A DNA stretch of 64,000 bases from Adiantum capillus-veneris (Eukaryota; Streptophyta; Polypodiopsida; Polypodiales; Pteridaceae), in assembly GCA_014529385.2 (NCBI GenBank), contig CM043959.1, forward strand, positions 63,129,753 through 63,193,752. Reading direction: 5' to 3'. The notes beneath the pieces are model-generated. The model had not been told where the DNA came from. It made no database searches and worked only from the letters and a program-made list of their open reading frames with translations. Numbering within the stretch: position 1 is the first letter of the stretch; every line of letters begins with the position of its first letter. This document shows positions 12,905 through 26,403 of this stretch, piece by piece. The translations under genes and the position numbers were made by a program.

Positions 12905-13560
12905 GGCATGGAGCTGGTGGATGTATGGTGTTGATATTTTAATCTAACTAACTCTCACTCTCCCTTGTTGGGTGCTTCTCATGTGAATAATTGAAATCGG
13001 TGCTTAAAAATGACCATTTAGTATATGTTTTGGAGATTTATAACTAAAATGCCCAATTTGTTGAAATCTTCTTCCTTTCATTTTATTAAGGTTATCGTTG
13101 ATCATTTCCAACAAGAAATTTTCTTCGTCTCCCCCTCCTTTCAACCGGCTGTTTGGATTTTTCAACCAACTCAAGGCTAAATTGAGGCACAATTTTCCCG
13201 AACATTGCTCGTAAACAGACATGGAGCTAGTGGATGTATGGTGTTGATATTTTAATCTATCTAACTCTTCCTTGTTGGGTGAGTATTGCGGAAAAAAAAA
13301 AGAAAAAAGGATATGTTTTGAGATTTATAACTAAAATGCCCAATTTGTTGACCTTAAAAATCAAAGCCATGGATTTACAGCTGAGATTTTTCATTTTCAA
13401 CCAGACAATTTACACTAAAACCAAGAGATGTGAGCACTTGCTGAAATCTTCCGTTTAGTTTGTCAATTGATGAATCTTTTCATTTCACAACCTCGATATG
13501 ATGAATTTCCTTTCATTTTATTAAGGTTCACGTTGATCATTTCCTACCAAAAATTTACAC
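12905..13560. repeat. imperfect tandem duplication, about 310-bp period
   Basis: Copy A begins near 12,908 (TGGATGTATGGTGTTGATAT) and runs through TTATAACTAAAATGCCCAAT (13,030) and TTTCATTTTATTAAGG (13,076). Copy B begins near 13,222 with the same opening words, has the second block at 13,325 and the third at 13,504. Spacing differs because copy B holds extra sequence. A weaker echo of the 'TTTTCCCGAACA' junction at 13,194 recurs at 14,152. Confidence 0.75.
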
Positions 13561-14999
13561 TAAAGATTGGGATGTGAGCAGGATAAGGTTATCCCTTTGG
13601 GAATAGTGTTCACATATCTCAATTTGTATTGTAAATTTCGTGGTGAAAATGAAAAGTCCCAATGAAAATGCATTTGACCTTGATTTTCAAGGTCAAAATT
13701 TAGGCATTTAGTTATAAATTCTGCAAACATCCTAGATTTTGGTGCAAATAGAGATCTCTATTGACGTCTAACTACATTGCCATTAAGAAACATGGCCAAG
13801 AAAATGGTTTTTTGAGCATTGATTTGGACATGTGAGGGGATTCATGATTTCACTCTCTACCTGAGTTCTAAATGATGGTTGAAGGTGTGGGACAATTTCA
13901 CTCGGGTCATGGGAACGAGTGCAACCAAGCTTGAAGCAACCCTAGTATTCAGTGCTCAAGAAAAATGTGTCTCAGCTTAATATCGTGCCGTTTTCAATTT
14001 CGAGAATGCCAATTGAGGGCAAGTGCAAAAGGAGAAATTTTGCCCCACAATAGAGAAAAATAGTGTAAAATTTTGAAATAATAATCTTATTTTTAAAATT
14101 TTCCTCTTGGCAAATTCAAGAAAAGGAATTTTGTATGTTTGGGAAAATGGCTTTTCCCGAACACTGCCAATAATGCTCATGGACTATTTGTGATCTGCTA
14201 AAATAACCACTTTTGGAAGCTGAGCATGTGAGGGGGAATCTTGGGGATTGATGAGGGCACTCTCTTTCTATGTTCTCAATGATAGTTTAAACGATTTTGG
14301 AAGTCGAAGCATCGATTTCTATCCACATATGTACCAGCATTGAAATGACATGTGTATTTTGTTTGTATATATACTACATTAACTTGAAAAGTTAGGATGT
14401 CTCGAGCAGCTCTTTATTCTATGCGGATAGCTTTAACAATTTTGCATGTGCTACACATGAGTTATAGACCGTTCAAATTGTTGACCATAAAATTGTCACA
14501 GGCATTGCAATTTGCACCTCAATAGGAAACTTAAGCTTAACTCAATCTTTACTGGGTGAGCCAAAGGTCCTTTTTGGACTCTTTGAGCGTACAAACGACC
14601 ACGTGGCGCCATATAGAAAAGCAAGCACTATGAAAAGCGTGAGAGATGCTTCTCTAATTTGTAGAACGCACAAGCCAATCCATGCCCGACCTGCAAGACC
14701 CTCTTTAATGGAAGCCTGCGAATAGGAGTCTGGAGAGTTCGACACGAAGCCTCGCCACCTATATGCTACTGATGTAATCGCTGGAAGGACACCATGCTCA
14801 TTCTCATGAAAGTCATCGACAACATTTCAGAGAGCTAATTTATGAAGTCGACGCTGTCCTGACTACTCTACTTACAGGTATGGTGACCATTCTCTCAGGA
14901 TGCCATGTCACAATAGCACTGCGTCAGATTGCGCAAGTCCACAAAAACGCGGAGATGCTTCTTAGCAGTATATTATTAATATGAGATTTGGAATTGGGC
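13561..14999. other. unassigned intergenic sequence
   Basis: No gene recognised. The short frames at 13,977-14,180 (-) and 14,542-14,745 (-) lack motifs. Confidence 0.4.
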
Positions 15000-15900
15000 G
15001 ACCCAGACTCGCTGGCTACGTCTAGACAACTCATCAGCACCTACTGCATCTCAACTGCCAACCACACCGTCGTCCCCACCCCGTTCGAGGTCAAAGCCAC
15101 TCTCGCTTCTTTCTACGACCTACCTCTCACTAGCCTCAGCGTTCGCCGTTGAGGATGGCAAGAGAGCTAACCATGGTTGCTTTAATGTGCAGAAAAAATC
15201 GATGCTCACAAGTAACCAACCTTGCAAAGAACTTGAAGACAATGCACTCGATTGGCTCAATATAATACCCATCAATGCAGAGCTGCACAAAACTTCATAC
15301 CTAGAAGAAGGACGCAAATGAGGGTAAACCTGTCTAAGTTACACGCGGAGCAAGAGTAGATACCGCTTATGACTCTAGAGGCTTCCTTGGGCCACAACTC
15401 GATGTCCAAAGGATCTCACCGCCGATGGCAATTAGGACAACACCATCCTCTATGGAGAAGCGCCCATTTCCAAGTTTGAGGTTGGCATCTTCTCCACTGT
15501 GAACCACGCTCTCAACGTCATCCTTGCCAAGAATCACACACTTGTAACCCAGACCAACATGACCACCCACTACCACACTTGCTACCATGTGCCCTTTGAC
15601 CGCGACTACCAGCTCATTCCCATCGTGGAACTCCATTCCAAAACAGGCCGTCCGCTTGTCCTCTCTGAAGGCAATACACTTATGGACATTGGCCGGAACA
15701 CCACCTGCAACATCTTCAAGCACGCCTCGATAGGGGCACCTACTATTATCATTACCGACCTCCTGCAGGTAGTGGGGTTGTGGCAATGGAGCTAGAATAG
15801 TGGCTCCAGGCAAGAACAATTAGAGGGCTCTGAAGAGCTTCTCCCCTAATACGTAGCTGACCCATGTCCAAGTCGACATCATCACTCGCATTTACAGGTC
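15000..15900. other. GC-richer island with open frames, function unknown
   Basis: GC content rises and both strands stay open. The minus-strand frame at 15,367-15,819 is 150 codons; the plus-strand frame at 15,499-15,795 is 98 codons. The plus reading upstream (about 15,000-15,110) is also protein-like but broken. I recognise no family in either strand. Codon-rich composition inside AT-rich surroundings suggests a captured or pseudogenised host exon. Confidence 0.35.
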
Positions 15901-16191
15901 GATATACTCATCTCCACATTTGTTGCACGTTCGCATCTCAACATGAGTTCATAGGCCCGACATTCATCACCTCCTCGCCAATAGCTACATTTTCAAAAGA
16001 AGACAATTGGCACTTATGATCTAGACATGTAAACTTTTCAATTTATAAGATGCCTCATAGTAGCAACGTGCTTCATTCCAATGGGACTTTCGCACTGAGA
16101 ACTTATCTCTACACGGTCTATGACATACAATATAAAGTTCCTTCTTCTTAAGATTAATCAATATCTTGTATCTTTTGTATTTGTCTTGATT

Positions 16192-16231
16192 CTTGTTTTG
16201 TGTCTGTCCTCTGTGTCAGACACAAAACAAG
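16192..16231. repeat. perfect 15-bp hairpin
   Basis: CTTGTTTTGTGTCTG and its exact reverse complement are separated by a 10-base loop (16,207-16,216). Imperfect pairing extends on both sides (about 16,180-16,243). A fold-back fossil is the simplest reading. Confidence 0.85.
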
Positions 16232-17080
16232 ATACAGACATATATTCACAACTATGGACATTTTCGATTGCACAAGCACGACTCCAGCTCGACAACATTG
16301 CAAGGTCCGTTATATGTATCCAATTCGCTATGCTCATATGTTTGCTTGGTGCAACACATAAACGCTACAGGGCAGGGCACGACTTCCGTTTCTTATAATT
16401 TTTGGAGAGACCACAGTGCCAACTCTCCACCATACTTTTGTGTGGCACTTCTGCATGACGTGCACTGTATATTTAGCATTTTCACTTTGTGCCTAGCTGC
16501 AAAATGAAATGTTTAACTATTCACATTGTTTTTGTGTAGCTTGATTCAAACATTACCCTCTGGCTTACATAATTGGATGATATCCATACACATGTACCAA
16601 CTCGGTAGTGTATTTGATTTTTAAGTCTATTGATGCTTTATTTATTTCTTGAGTTTGTCAATGCTTTCTTCAGTTAGTTGAACTACATGTTTGCCTCATT
16701 AGTGCATGCTCCATGGTCTAGAGACTAAATGGTCGATATTACTAGACTGAATGGCAATCTGCAAACAACTACAAAAGTAGGTTAAGGAGTAGGTTAAGTT
16801 GCAACCCTTTTGCTCAATTCAATTTAGTAGCCCTTTGTGTATAGGGAGCGCTATGGGACCCAACTTGCTTCTTCTCAATGCTCATGAAGTCCCAAGTTGA
16901 GCTATTCTTGGTGCCTAACAATTGGTTCTACTCATCTGCTCATATTCCAGAACAAAACCAGAGGGGATAGCAATTCAAAACTAACTAACCAAGTACGCTC
17001 CCAAATCTATCAGATCATGTACAGCAAAGGCCTACCAAGCAAGACTAGTTGTACATGCACACGCAAGTTTTTCCCCTTTT

Positions 17081-18222
17081 TTGAAATCTGAAAATATGAA
17101 TCCCCTAGGGGTTTATTTGGGATTAAAGTTAGTTAGAGGCCATCCAATAGGAAGAGGCTCTGCTCCAAGAAGCTTTGGACAGGCTGCAATCGGTAAGCCC
17201 CTTGTTATTCTCCCTACTGCTCAAGTTCGTAAAACTCAAGCCGACTTAGAAAACAGAGCATTGATAGGGATGCTAGAAAGGCCTTGTCCCCTTGTGGAAG
17301 TATTAAAAGGGTGGATTAAGAATCATTGGGGTCCTCTAGGCGCGGAGGTTGAGACCATCAAGGCGCTCGCAAAGAATCAATATGTGTTTCTATTCAAAAA
17401 CACGGAAATGGCTTTCAAAGTGCTTAGTGCAGGCCAATGGCTATTAAAAACCTCACCCCTGCGCTTATTCGAATGGCACAAGGAGTATAATGCGGAGAGA
17501 GACGCGCTCACAAAATACCTAGTGTGGGTGGAGTTCCCGAACCTCCCTCTACACTTCCATAATCACATTCGGGTTATAGGAGATCAACTTGGGAAAGTGC
17601 TAGGAGGAAGGCCGAGGGGAGAATACATCCCGGCGTGGCACCCTAAGGCCCTGATAGAAATGGATACTTCGGTAGATCTCCCTCAGGAGATGGTAGTGGC
17701 GCTAGACGATGGGGAATTCTTTGTTCAGCCACTGGTGTACAAATACCTTCCCAACGCATGCTTTCACTGCGGGGTCAAAGGCCACTTTGTCAAAGAATGC
17801 CCTGTTAAAAACCCTCAAAGCTCGACTAATCCCACTACCCCTGGCGACAAAGTCAGTAGCAACAACAAAGAAGAACCAGCTAGTCCCCCCCCTCAGTCTC
17901 AAGGAACTATGACCCCCCCTGTTGAAAAGTCCGTCATTAGTAGGAACAAAACTAGAGGGCCCAATAGATACGATATTCTGGCCTCCCTCCCTGAGTGGGA
18001 GGAATCGAACGTGGCAGACTCCCTAAGGCAAGAATCAGGAGACGAAGGCGACCCAGCATATCGACTTGAGTCCCAAGTCAACAAAGTGGACAGAGAAACC
18101 TCGATAGACCTCAATAAGGCCTCCCCTATCCCTCATAATAAGGAAAACTTGGCACCCAAACCTAAGGGAACCGTGGAGACAGGCCCCGCGCCCATGGAGG
18201 TGCAGAAAGATAATAAGAGAGC
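17081..18222 (+). CDS. LINE ORF1 protein, DUF4283 plus zinc knuckle
   Basis: RNA-binding structural protein of a LINE. Residues about 60-200 match the DUF4283 fold: VEVLKGWIKNHWGPLGAEV near the start, then FLFKNTEMAFKVL and LVWVEFPNLPLHFHN. A perfect CX2CX4HX4C knuckle (CFHCGVKGHFVKEC) follows at about residues 227-240. The C-terminal third is polar and Pro/Ser-rich. The frame is open with no lesions up to the CACTA terminal repeat. There it runs into transposon sequence and stops at 18,233-18,235, so the native last residues lie at 26,333-26,353. The ATG at 17,081 is the first in frame; an internal ATG (17,096) is also possible. Confidence 0.88.
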
Positions 18223-18400
18223 CACTACAACATAACCCAAAGTTATCGACGCCCGTACCTTTCCACGTCCATATCGACGTTCTTACACTCCGTCCATATG
18301 CGTCTCGATAACTGCGTCGATATGTGCATGGAAATACGCATAGAAAGATAAAGTTTTCCACGCGTATATCGACGGACATATCGACGCTAAAAATTTGGGG
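18223..18400. repeat. CACTA left terminal and subterminal repeats
   Basis: Terminal CACTACAACA, then at least five copies of TATCGACG or its complement CGTCGATA in about 170 bp (18,243; 18,272; 18,320; 18,366; 18,379). Subterminal motif arrays are the transposase-binding zone in En/Spm elements; binding here is inferred. Confidence 0.85.
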
Positions 18401-18498
18401 GAAAAAAAGCCGAACCCGCGCACAACGGCCATTTTTGCCCTCAACGCGCGTGTTCTCAGATCTTGGCCAAAACCTGCGCAGCAGGTATTATGGCACTC

Positions 18499-20340
<1,842 letters not shown>

Positions 20341-20639
20341 TGTGTGAAAAGGACAGAAACTCTCTCTATCTCTCTCTCTCTCCCTCTAGAAGAAACTATG
20401 GAACTAAAAGAGGCAGAGGGGTTTTGCCCGCTACATGCATTGCCATGTACACCTGGCAGTGCACGTATGTGTCTACCCATATAGGATTTGACCAATAAAG
20501 ATGAGATTTTGATCCGGTGGTTTTGATCTCCGTACACCTCTGGACCCAGGTGTACGGAGATTGGGCAAGACTAGAGAATGCGAGGTAGTTTACATTGTGA
20601 GGAGTATATATATTAAAACAACATTCATAATCATTGTAG

Positions 20640-21226
20640 ATGGCAACGTCATCAACTAACATGGAGGAGAAGATTGCATGCTTGTGCACGCTCTGCAAGT
20701 ATCAAATCCTACGCAAGCGTAGGATATGTAATGAGCATGTGCACAAGTACGGAGAGTTTGCTAAAGAAACCGTACAGAATCTACGATACGACTCCTACGG
20801 AACGGGCATTGATTTTCGTGACATAGCACCTACATCTGAGAGAGAGAGAGAGAGAGAGAAAGGATTATGCGTGAAGGTCCGACCAATATATAGCCAAGGA
20901 TGGAAGCAGAAAAGGACTTACAGACAGAAGACGACGGCGTGGAGGAGATGATGGATGCCTTCTTCCAGACAAGCGAGGAGAATGCTAACGAAGCAGCACC
21001 AGAAGTCGTGCGCCTATCTCCTGAAGACATGTTGAGGAAGGTGGCACGTCAACCAATTTATGAAGGCGCCAAAATATCGATGCTTCGTACTTGTCTGGCA
21101 TTTTTGAATCTTCAGCCAGTGTATGAGTGGTCAAATGCAAGCGTCACTGCTTTGTTTAGGTACGTAATTTACAAAAGAGATTTTCCGATTGCAATGGTGA
21201 CATGCTTGGAGAGCTTTTTAATTTAA
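20640..21226 (+). pseudogene. CACTA transposase N-terminal part
   Basis: The ATG at 20,640 opens a frame with a Cys/His cluster (CLCTLCKYQ, then RRICNEHVHKYGEFAK). This matches the N-terminal zinc-binding domain of plant Tnp2 proteins (C-x-C-x2-C ... H). A short GA repeat (20,838-20,859) lies within coding sequence. A frame change near 20,900-20,950 leads to an acidic segment and DMLRKVARQPIYEGAKIS ... LQPVYEWSN, the block that precedes the Tnp2 domain. A GTACGT at 21,160 may be a splice donor, because the normal protein frame resumes near 21,245 and the DNA between holds a stop. Confidence 0.75.
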
Positions 21227-21241
21227 TGTGGCTTAAACACG

Positions 21242-22200
21242 TTGTTGCGGGAGCAACTTCTCCCGGCTGGCAATGAAATGCCCCCCTCCAGGCCAGACGC
21301 AAAGCAACTATTGACCTCAGTTGGCTTGGAGTACAACAAGATTCATGCATGTCCAAATGATTGCATTCTTTTTCGCAATGAATTCGCAGATTGTCTGTCG
21401 TGTCCTAAGTGCGGAACAATGCGCTACAAACAAGATGCGGTTGGCCAGACAGTGCCAGCTAAAGTGTTGCGGCATTTCCCTATTATTCCTAGGATAAAAA
21501 GCATGTTTTGTTGTGGTTCCATTGCAAAGTTGATGCGGTGGCATTCTACGAATAGATCCACTGACGCAAAATTTAGGGTGCCTGCTGATTCAAAGGCCTG
21601 GAGGCACATTGAAGATACCTAGCCACATTTTAAGAGTGAACCACACAATTTGCGTTTGGGCATGGCAATGGATGGAGTCAATCCATTTGGCTTGAGAAGC
21701 TCGTCATGGAGCACTTGGCCTGTGTGCCTTATCAATTACAACCTCCCACCGTGGCTTGCCATCAAGAAGGGTCATTTGATATTAAGCTTAATTGTACCTG
21801 GTAAGTTCAAGGCAAAAAACATGGATGTTTATCTAGCTCCACTAGTTGACGAGCTCCAGGAGTTATGGCATGGGATCGACATAGCAGATGCGGTTGAACC
21901 AATAGGACAACAACATGCAAGGATCCATGGACTTCTTATGTGGACTATGCATGATTGGCCAGGATACGGAGAAGCTTCTTATAATGGTTCTTGATTTACG
22001 AAATTCTCGCTATTCGCAAGCACTTTGCCTTGGCCTGATTCATGCTTTAATATATGCAGGGCTAACAACTTCGGGATACAATGCATGTCCAATTTGCGGG
22101 CAGTCTTTGGATGTGCACTATTCTGCCTCTCTTCGAAATACAATTTATCAAGGCCACCACCATTATCTTCCAGATGTCCATCACTTGCGCGAAGGTTAGC
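21242..22200 (+). pseudogene. Tnp2 transposase catalytic domain
   Basis: Tnp2 catalyses cut-and-paste excision and insertion of CACTA elements. Visible in order: a Cys-rich segment (HACPNDCILFRNE, CPKCGTMRYK); RWHSTNRSTDAKFRVPADS; the conserved LGMAMDGVNPFG with the first catalytic Asp; STWPVCLINYNLPPWLAIKK; VPGKFKAKNMDVYLAPLVDE; LLMWTMHDWPGYGE; and after a frameshift near 21,990 the Cys motif YNACPICGQSLD. An in-frame TAG at 21,619-21,621 and the frameshift disable it. The acceptor for the preceding intron is not clear. Confidence 0.88.
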
Positions 22201-22343
22201 TTGGTCGCGTCAAATGTCGTCCTATGCATGTACAAGAGTGGCGTCGCCGATGGGAGCAACATGAGGGGCAACCTGTTCCAAGAATGAAACATTTATCCAT
22301 TCTCCATATGTTGCCGTACTAGGGTGATCTACTAATTAACCAT

Positions 22344-23006
22344 TTGCTGGATCCAATGCATATATTCAAGAATGTGGGAGAGCTCCTCTTGAAGACAATC
22401 ATGGGAATGAAAGACAATCGAGCTTCACGAGATGATTTGCAGTCAGTTGGAAAGATGCCAGAGTTGTGGCCTTTGACCAATGTAGCTGGCCAAACAAAAC
22501 TTCCAAGAGCGCCATGGGTATTGCTAAAAAACGAAGAGCGACAAGTTAAAAGGGTGATTTCAGAGTTCAGGACACCAACAGGATATATGCGATGTCTCAA
22601 GATAGCATTCACCCGTGACGATCAGTTGTCAGGACTGAAATCGCATGACTGGCATAATTTCTTGCAATTTATTCTTCCAATTGCGATCAAGGGGTGTTTA
22701 ACGGAGGAAGTGCGGACCTGCATATACAATATTTCAGAGCTAGTGCGGTGGATCTCTTCCAAGGAGATACGGGAGGAATCTATTGCAGTCGCAAGGGCTA
22801 ACTCCATTGAGGCAGTTTGCATGATTGAGAAGTATCTACCCACGAGCTGCCTAACTATCCAAAAGCACTTGCTCGTCCATGTAGTAGATGAGGTTGCAGT
22901 GGCAGGTACAGTCCACAGACGTTGGATGTTCTTTCTAGAGCGGTTCATGAAAACACTTAAGGGTTTTGTTTGCCAAAAAGCGCGTCCAAAGCAGAGCATG
23001 GCATAA
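22344..23006 (+). pseudogene. CACTA transposase, DUF4218 part
   Basis: Opens with LDPMHIFKNVGELLLK, the Met-His...Lys-Asn block that follows the Tnp2 core. It continues through LKSHDWHNFLQFILPIAI and RRWMFFLERFMKTLKGFV, typical of DUF4218 in plant CACTA transposases. It ends at a TAA (23,004-23,006) exactly where related proteins continue with Glu-Gly-x-x-x-Glu; the next frame (GWLVQESL) resumes at once. The stop is therefore a single-base lesion (GAA to TAA is the likely change). Same element as the preceding entries. Confidence 0.85.
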
Positions 23007-24142
23007 GGATGGCTAGTGCAAGAGTCTCTTGTATTGACGACCGAATTTCTATCCGTTTCTAACCCAGAAATGCCTCGACTGTGGAGCGATGAGGAGGATG
23101 CAAGACTGGTGGGAGAGGAGCCGCAAGCGCAAGGGGTGCCGAAGAAAATGAACGACGCCATGCGAGAAAAGATCATGAATTTCTGTATACTAAATTCAGC
23201 GCCGATGCAAAAATGGCTTGAAAGGTACGAAGAAGAGAAAGAGAGACGCAATAGGGAGCGACAGGATTTCAGGCGAAGCCGAAATACTAGAGGTTTACCC
23301 ATGCCAGACTATCTCGCTCCTCTACCTGAATTCCCTACAATGGCATGGTTGGACAAGATAGTGAGAGCAGCTCGACAGATCGAAGAACCCATATCTCTAG
23401 AAGAGGAAGAGCTGGCTATTGGATGTGGTTGGAAGTATCATACATACATGTCACTGTGGTCGCATGGAAAGCATTTCAGAACACAAAAAATTGACAGCAA
23501 AAGAAACACGTTTGACAGTGGGGTAATGGTTAGTTTCATGCAAAAGAGCAGGGCCAGTGCCAGAGACACAAATGAGGGCACTAGCAACCTGGATTACTGT
23601 GGTCTGGTGTCAGATATCCTGAAAGTAAGCTTCAGGCGGTTTGAGATGTTTTTGTTGGATGTGAAGTGGTTCAAGGTGATTACTTCTGGTCGCAATGCAA
23701 CGGTATGTAGAGATGGAAACAAACTTGTGCAAATAGATTCTACAAAGGTTTGGACAGATGCGAGCGACACATTTGCTCTCCCCAAACATTGCAAGCAAGG
23801 GTCTTTGTACCAGACCCTTGAGAGCGACAATGGTGGTTTGTGGTTCAGGTTGCTCCAAGAAATAAACAAGTATTTGAAGGGCAAGATCCCCTGGAGGAAA
23901 GTCAGTCAGACGACGTCCATACTACTGTGACATTAGATAAGATGGACGAAGGTATGGCAGAGGAAGCTGACAGATATACAAGGGATGATGCAGACGAGCC
24001 AGAATTGACACTTGTAGATGAAGATGCAATGGATGAAGACAATCTGCCAAAACGAGTTGGGACAGAGTTATGTTTTCAATTAGAGATAGACGATGATACG
24101 GTCCAAGATCTTATCGATGATGCCTCATTCGTCGAGGCCTAG
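23007..24142 (+). pseudogene. CACTA transposase C-terminal part, DUF4216
   Basis: Continues the transposase after the stop. It has a charged helical region (about 23,160-23,280), then GVMVSFMQKSRASARDTNEG and DYCGLVSDILKVSFRRFEMF leading to LLDVKWFKV, characteristic of DUF4216. A frameshift near 23,840-23,890 passes into an acidic tail (LTLVDEDAMDEDNLPKRVG) that ends at 24,140-24,142. DUF4216 and the acidic tail are usual in plant CACTA transposases, so the original protein probably spanned 20,640-24,142, about 1,000 residues. Confidence 0.82.
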
Positions 24143-24249
24143 GCCTGTAAGTGTTTGTGTGAAGACGTTGATTTAAAATTAAGCTTAAAGTTAATTTAAA
24201 AAACTGTGTTTTGATGCTTTATTTTACTTTCTTTGTGCAAGACTTTAGT

Positions 24250-25385
24250 ATGGCAGACCAATTTCCAGATCCCGCTTCTATGAGTGCAGATGTATTCATG
24301 GGCTTCATTACATGGATGACACCTGCTCAGATGGCAGAGGCTCCTCAGTACTGGGTAGCCAGAGGCACGGGTACTACGCCTCCGGGCTTCACACCCGAGG
24401 GTCCGATGCCTAGGGGGGGGACACCTATGGGGGGGGGGACGCCTATGGGTAGGACGCCTGCTTCTCCCATCATGGCCGCTTCGACACCTAGGGGTGGGGC
24501 AGAGGCAGGTACATCCTCATCTCCGCAGCACAGGCGCACTCGCCGATCTCGGCGATCGGTAGGTGGAGGTGGTGGTTCTTGTGGAGGAGGGTCCACAAAT
24601 GCTTCGACCCCTCCTCACTCACGACCCCCGTCCTACCCAGGCACACCTCTTGACACACCTCTTGGCACATCTGGGACACCTTGGGGGACACACGATCCTA
24701 GTGCCTCCAAGCTCTACACTATACGGGCAGATGGTTCTGTTGACATGGATAGAATCGGAACTGAGATGAGACAGCGGATTCGCCAGCTCGCGGAGCTGCA
24801 GTTTTTGACCAGCATTCTGACATCTTAGGGTGAGCAGGAAAAGGACAAAGTCAACTACATAGTGGAGACCATCCTGAGAGAGTACTAGCTTGCTCCGGGT
24901 TCAAACGTTGTTCCGAGGAGGTGGATCAAGGGTGTTGCACGGGACACCGTGAAACATCAACGAGATGCAGCTCGAAAGGCTTTCAGGACCGGCTCGCCGA
25001 AGCCTTCGGGCATCCCACACGAGACGTGGCTGCAAATCAGGGAGGATGAGCGAACAACGGACACACGGTTCAGACAATAGCGTGAGGCCGCGCGGATACG
25101 ACAGATGACCAGGGGGATATCTCATCTTGGCATCGGAGGCTTCGACACCTTTCGCTATGAGTTTGTGAGTTTCTAATCCAGTTTTAACTATGGCATTTTT
25201 AAAAAAGTGATGAATCGTGTATTCTTATTACTTTGATTTTTGTATAAACGCAAAATCTTGCGATGCATCGAGCCCCGACACGTCAGGAGGAGTCAGATGG
25301 ATATCGCAGAGGTATCTATGAGATATTGAATGATCTTGATGCTTCAGGAGAGCCTGTAGACTGGGAGGCCTTACAGTCTCGCTGA
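24250..25385 (+). pseudogene. second CACTA gene (TnpA-like), Pro/Gly/Thr-rich
   Basis: The ATG at 24,250 starts a 192-codon frame with repeated TPxG/GGTPM units, an Arg/Ser basic patch (RRTRRSRRSVGGGG) and TPLDTPLGTSGTPWGTHD, ending at a TAG (24,826). Reading continues in the same direction with further stops near 24,886 and 25,078: WIKGVARDTVKHQRDAARKA, ETWLQIREDERTTDTRF and FDTFRYEF. A final segment (25,260-25,385) ends in GEPVDWEALQSR. Position downstream of the transposase and composition fit the accessory DNA-binding protein of CACTA elements. The family is too variable to name it surely. Confidence 0.65.
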
Positions 25386-25570
25386 TCGCTTGAGGTGAGA
25401 CGTTAATATGTGTGAGTTCATTTAATTAAGTAAGTATATGTGAAGTAATATCAATACTAATTTTGTGAGTTGTCCTATGTGCAGGTTGTGACGCATAGTC
25501 ATCAGTGGACCCGATTTCATATATATGCTTTGCGAGACACAGACACGCTTCTGTGTCTCTTTTTTGTATA

Positions 25571-25885
25571 GACATATATATATGGTTATGGTTATTGTTC
25601 AGATAGTTATTGTTTTCCTTATGGTTATGGTTATTGTCATTGTCATTGTATAGACATGGTTATTTCTCCTATTCTTGTATAGACATAGTTATGGTTCAGG
25701 TTTTGTTTATGGTTATGTTTAACTTTCTGGTTATGCTTATGGTTATTGTTGATTTTGTTTATGGTTATTGTTATCTGCATTATGGTTTTGATCAAATTGG
25801 TTATGGCCGGTTATGCTTTTAAGTTATGGTTATGGTTCGTTATGGTTATGCTTTTAAGTTATGGTTATGGTTCGTTATGGTCATT
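25571..25885. repeat. degenerate GGTTAT repeat tract
   Basis: About 315 bp dominated by GGTTAT / GGTTATTGTT words. Near the end, a 36-bp unit containing ATGCTTTTAAGTTATGG is repeated twice in tandem (25,812-25,883). It lies inside the CACTA 3' non-coding region. Confidence 0.85.
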
Positions 25886-26129
25886 GATCTTAAATCTCAT
25901 GTGAGATCCTACATGGATAGCATGTAGGAGGCGTATACATGATATGGTTTTTTTTTTAAAGTTTATGTAAAAACAAAGGGAACTCTGCCAAAATTTCTGC
26001 GAGAGCACGGTTGATTTTGGTGCTGCTCGCTTTCTTGGGCAGAGGGCAGGAAGTCTGGCTGTGGTGGATGTGTCCATATTTTCACTGGGCACAGGCCAGG
26101 CTACATGTCCTCTACCCAAGAATTCTTTT

Positions 26130-26332
26130 TTCTGTTATGGTCGTCGATATACGCGTCTATACTTTCGTCGAAATCTGCGTCGCTATCTGCGTCTATATGC
26201 GCGTCGCTATCTGCGTCGCAAATAAAGCCTTTCCACACTTATATCGACGTTGTTTGTGACAGTTTTACAGGGACGCAGATAGCGACGTTAAGCGTCGCTA
26301 TATACGTCGATAACACCTTTTTTGTTGTAGTG
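26130..26332. repeat. CACTA right terminal and subterminal repeats
   Basis: Contains at least eight GTCGATA / GCGTCGCTATCTGCGTC-like units in both orientations and ends in TGTTGTAGTG. It pairs with the left subterminal array; the core word TATCGACG is shared. Confidence 0.85.
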
Positions 26333-26353
26333 GCCCTCAACTCAGTGTCATAG
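26333..26353 (+). CDS. displaced 3' end of LINE ORF1
   Basis: Joining 18,222 to 26,335 (one copy of the shared GC kept) continues the ORF1 frame for five to six codons to a TAG at 26,351-26,353. This is the native stop of ORF1. Confidence 0.75.
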   Translation, partial: ALNSVS

Positions 26354-26403
26354 GCCTCTCATCAGGCTTAGAACAAAAGTCACCAGGATAGAAGAAGCCC
26401 TAG

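Noticed and set aside
25571-25885. Interstitial telomere repeat
   Set aside because: The word is GGTTAT-like, not TTTAGGG or TTAGGG, and strongly degenerate.
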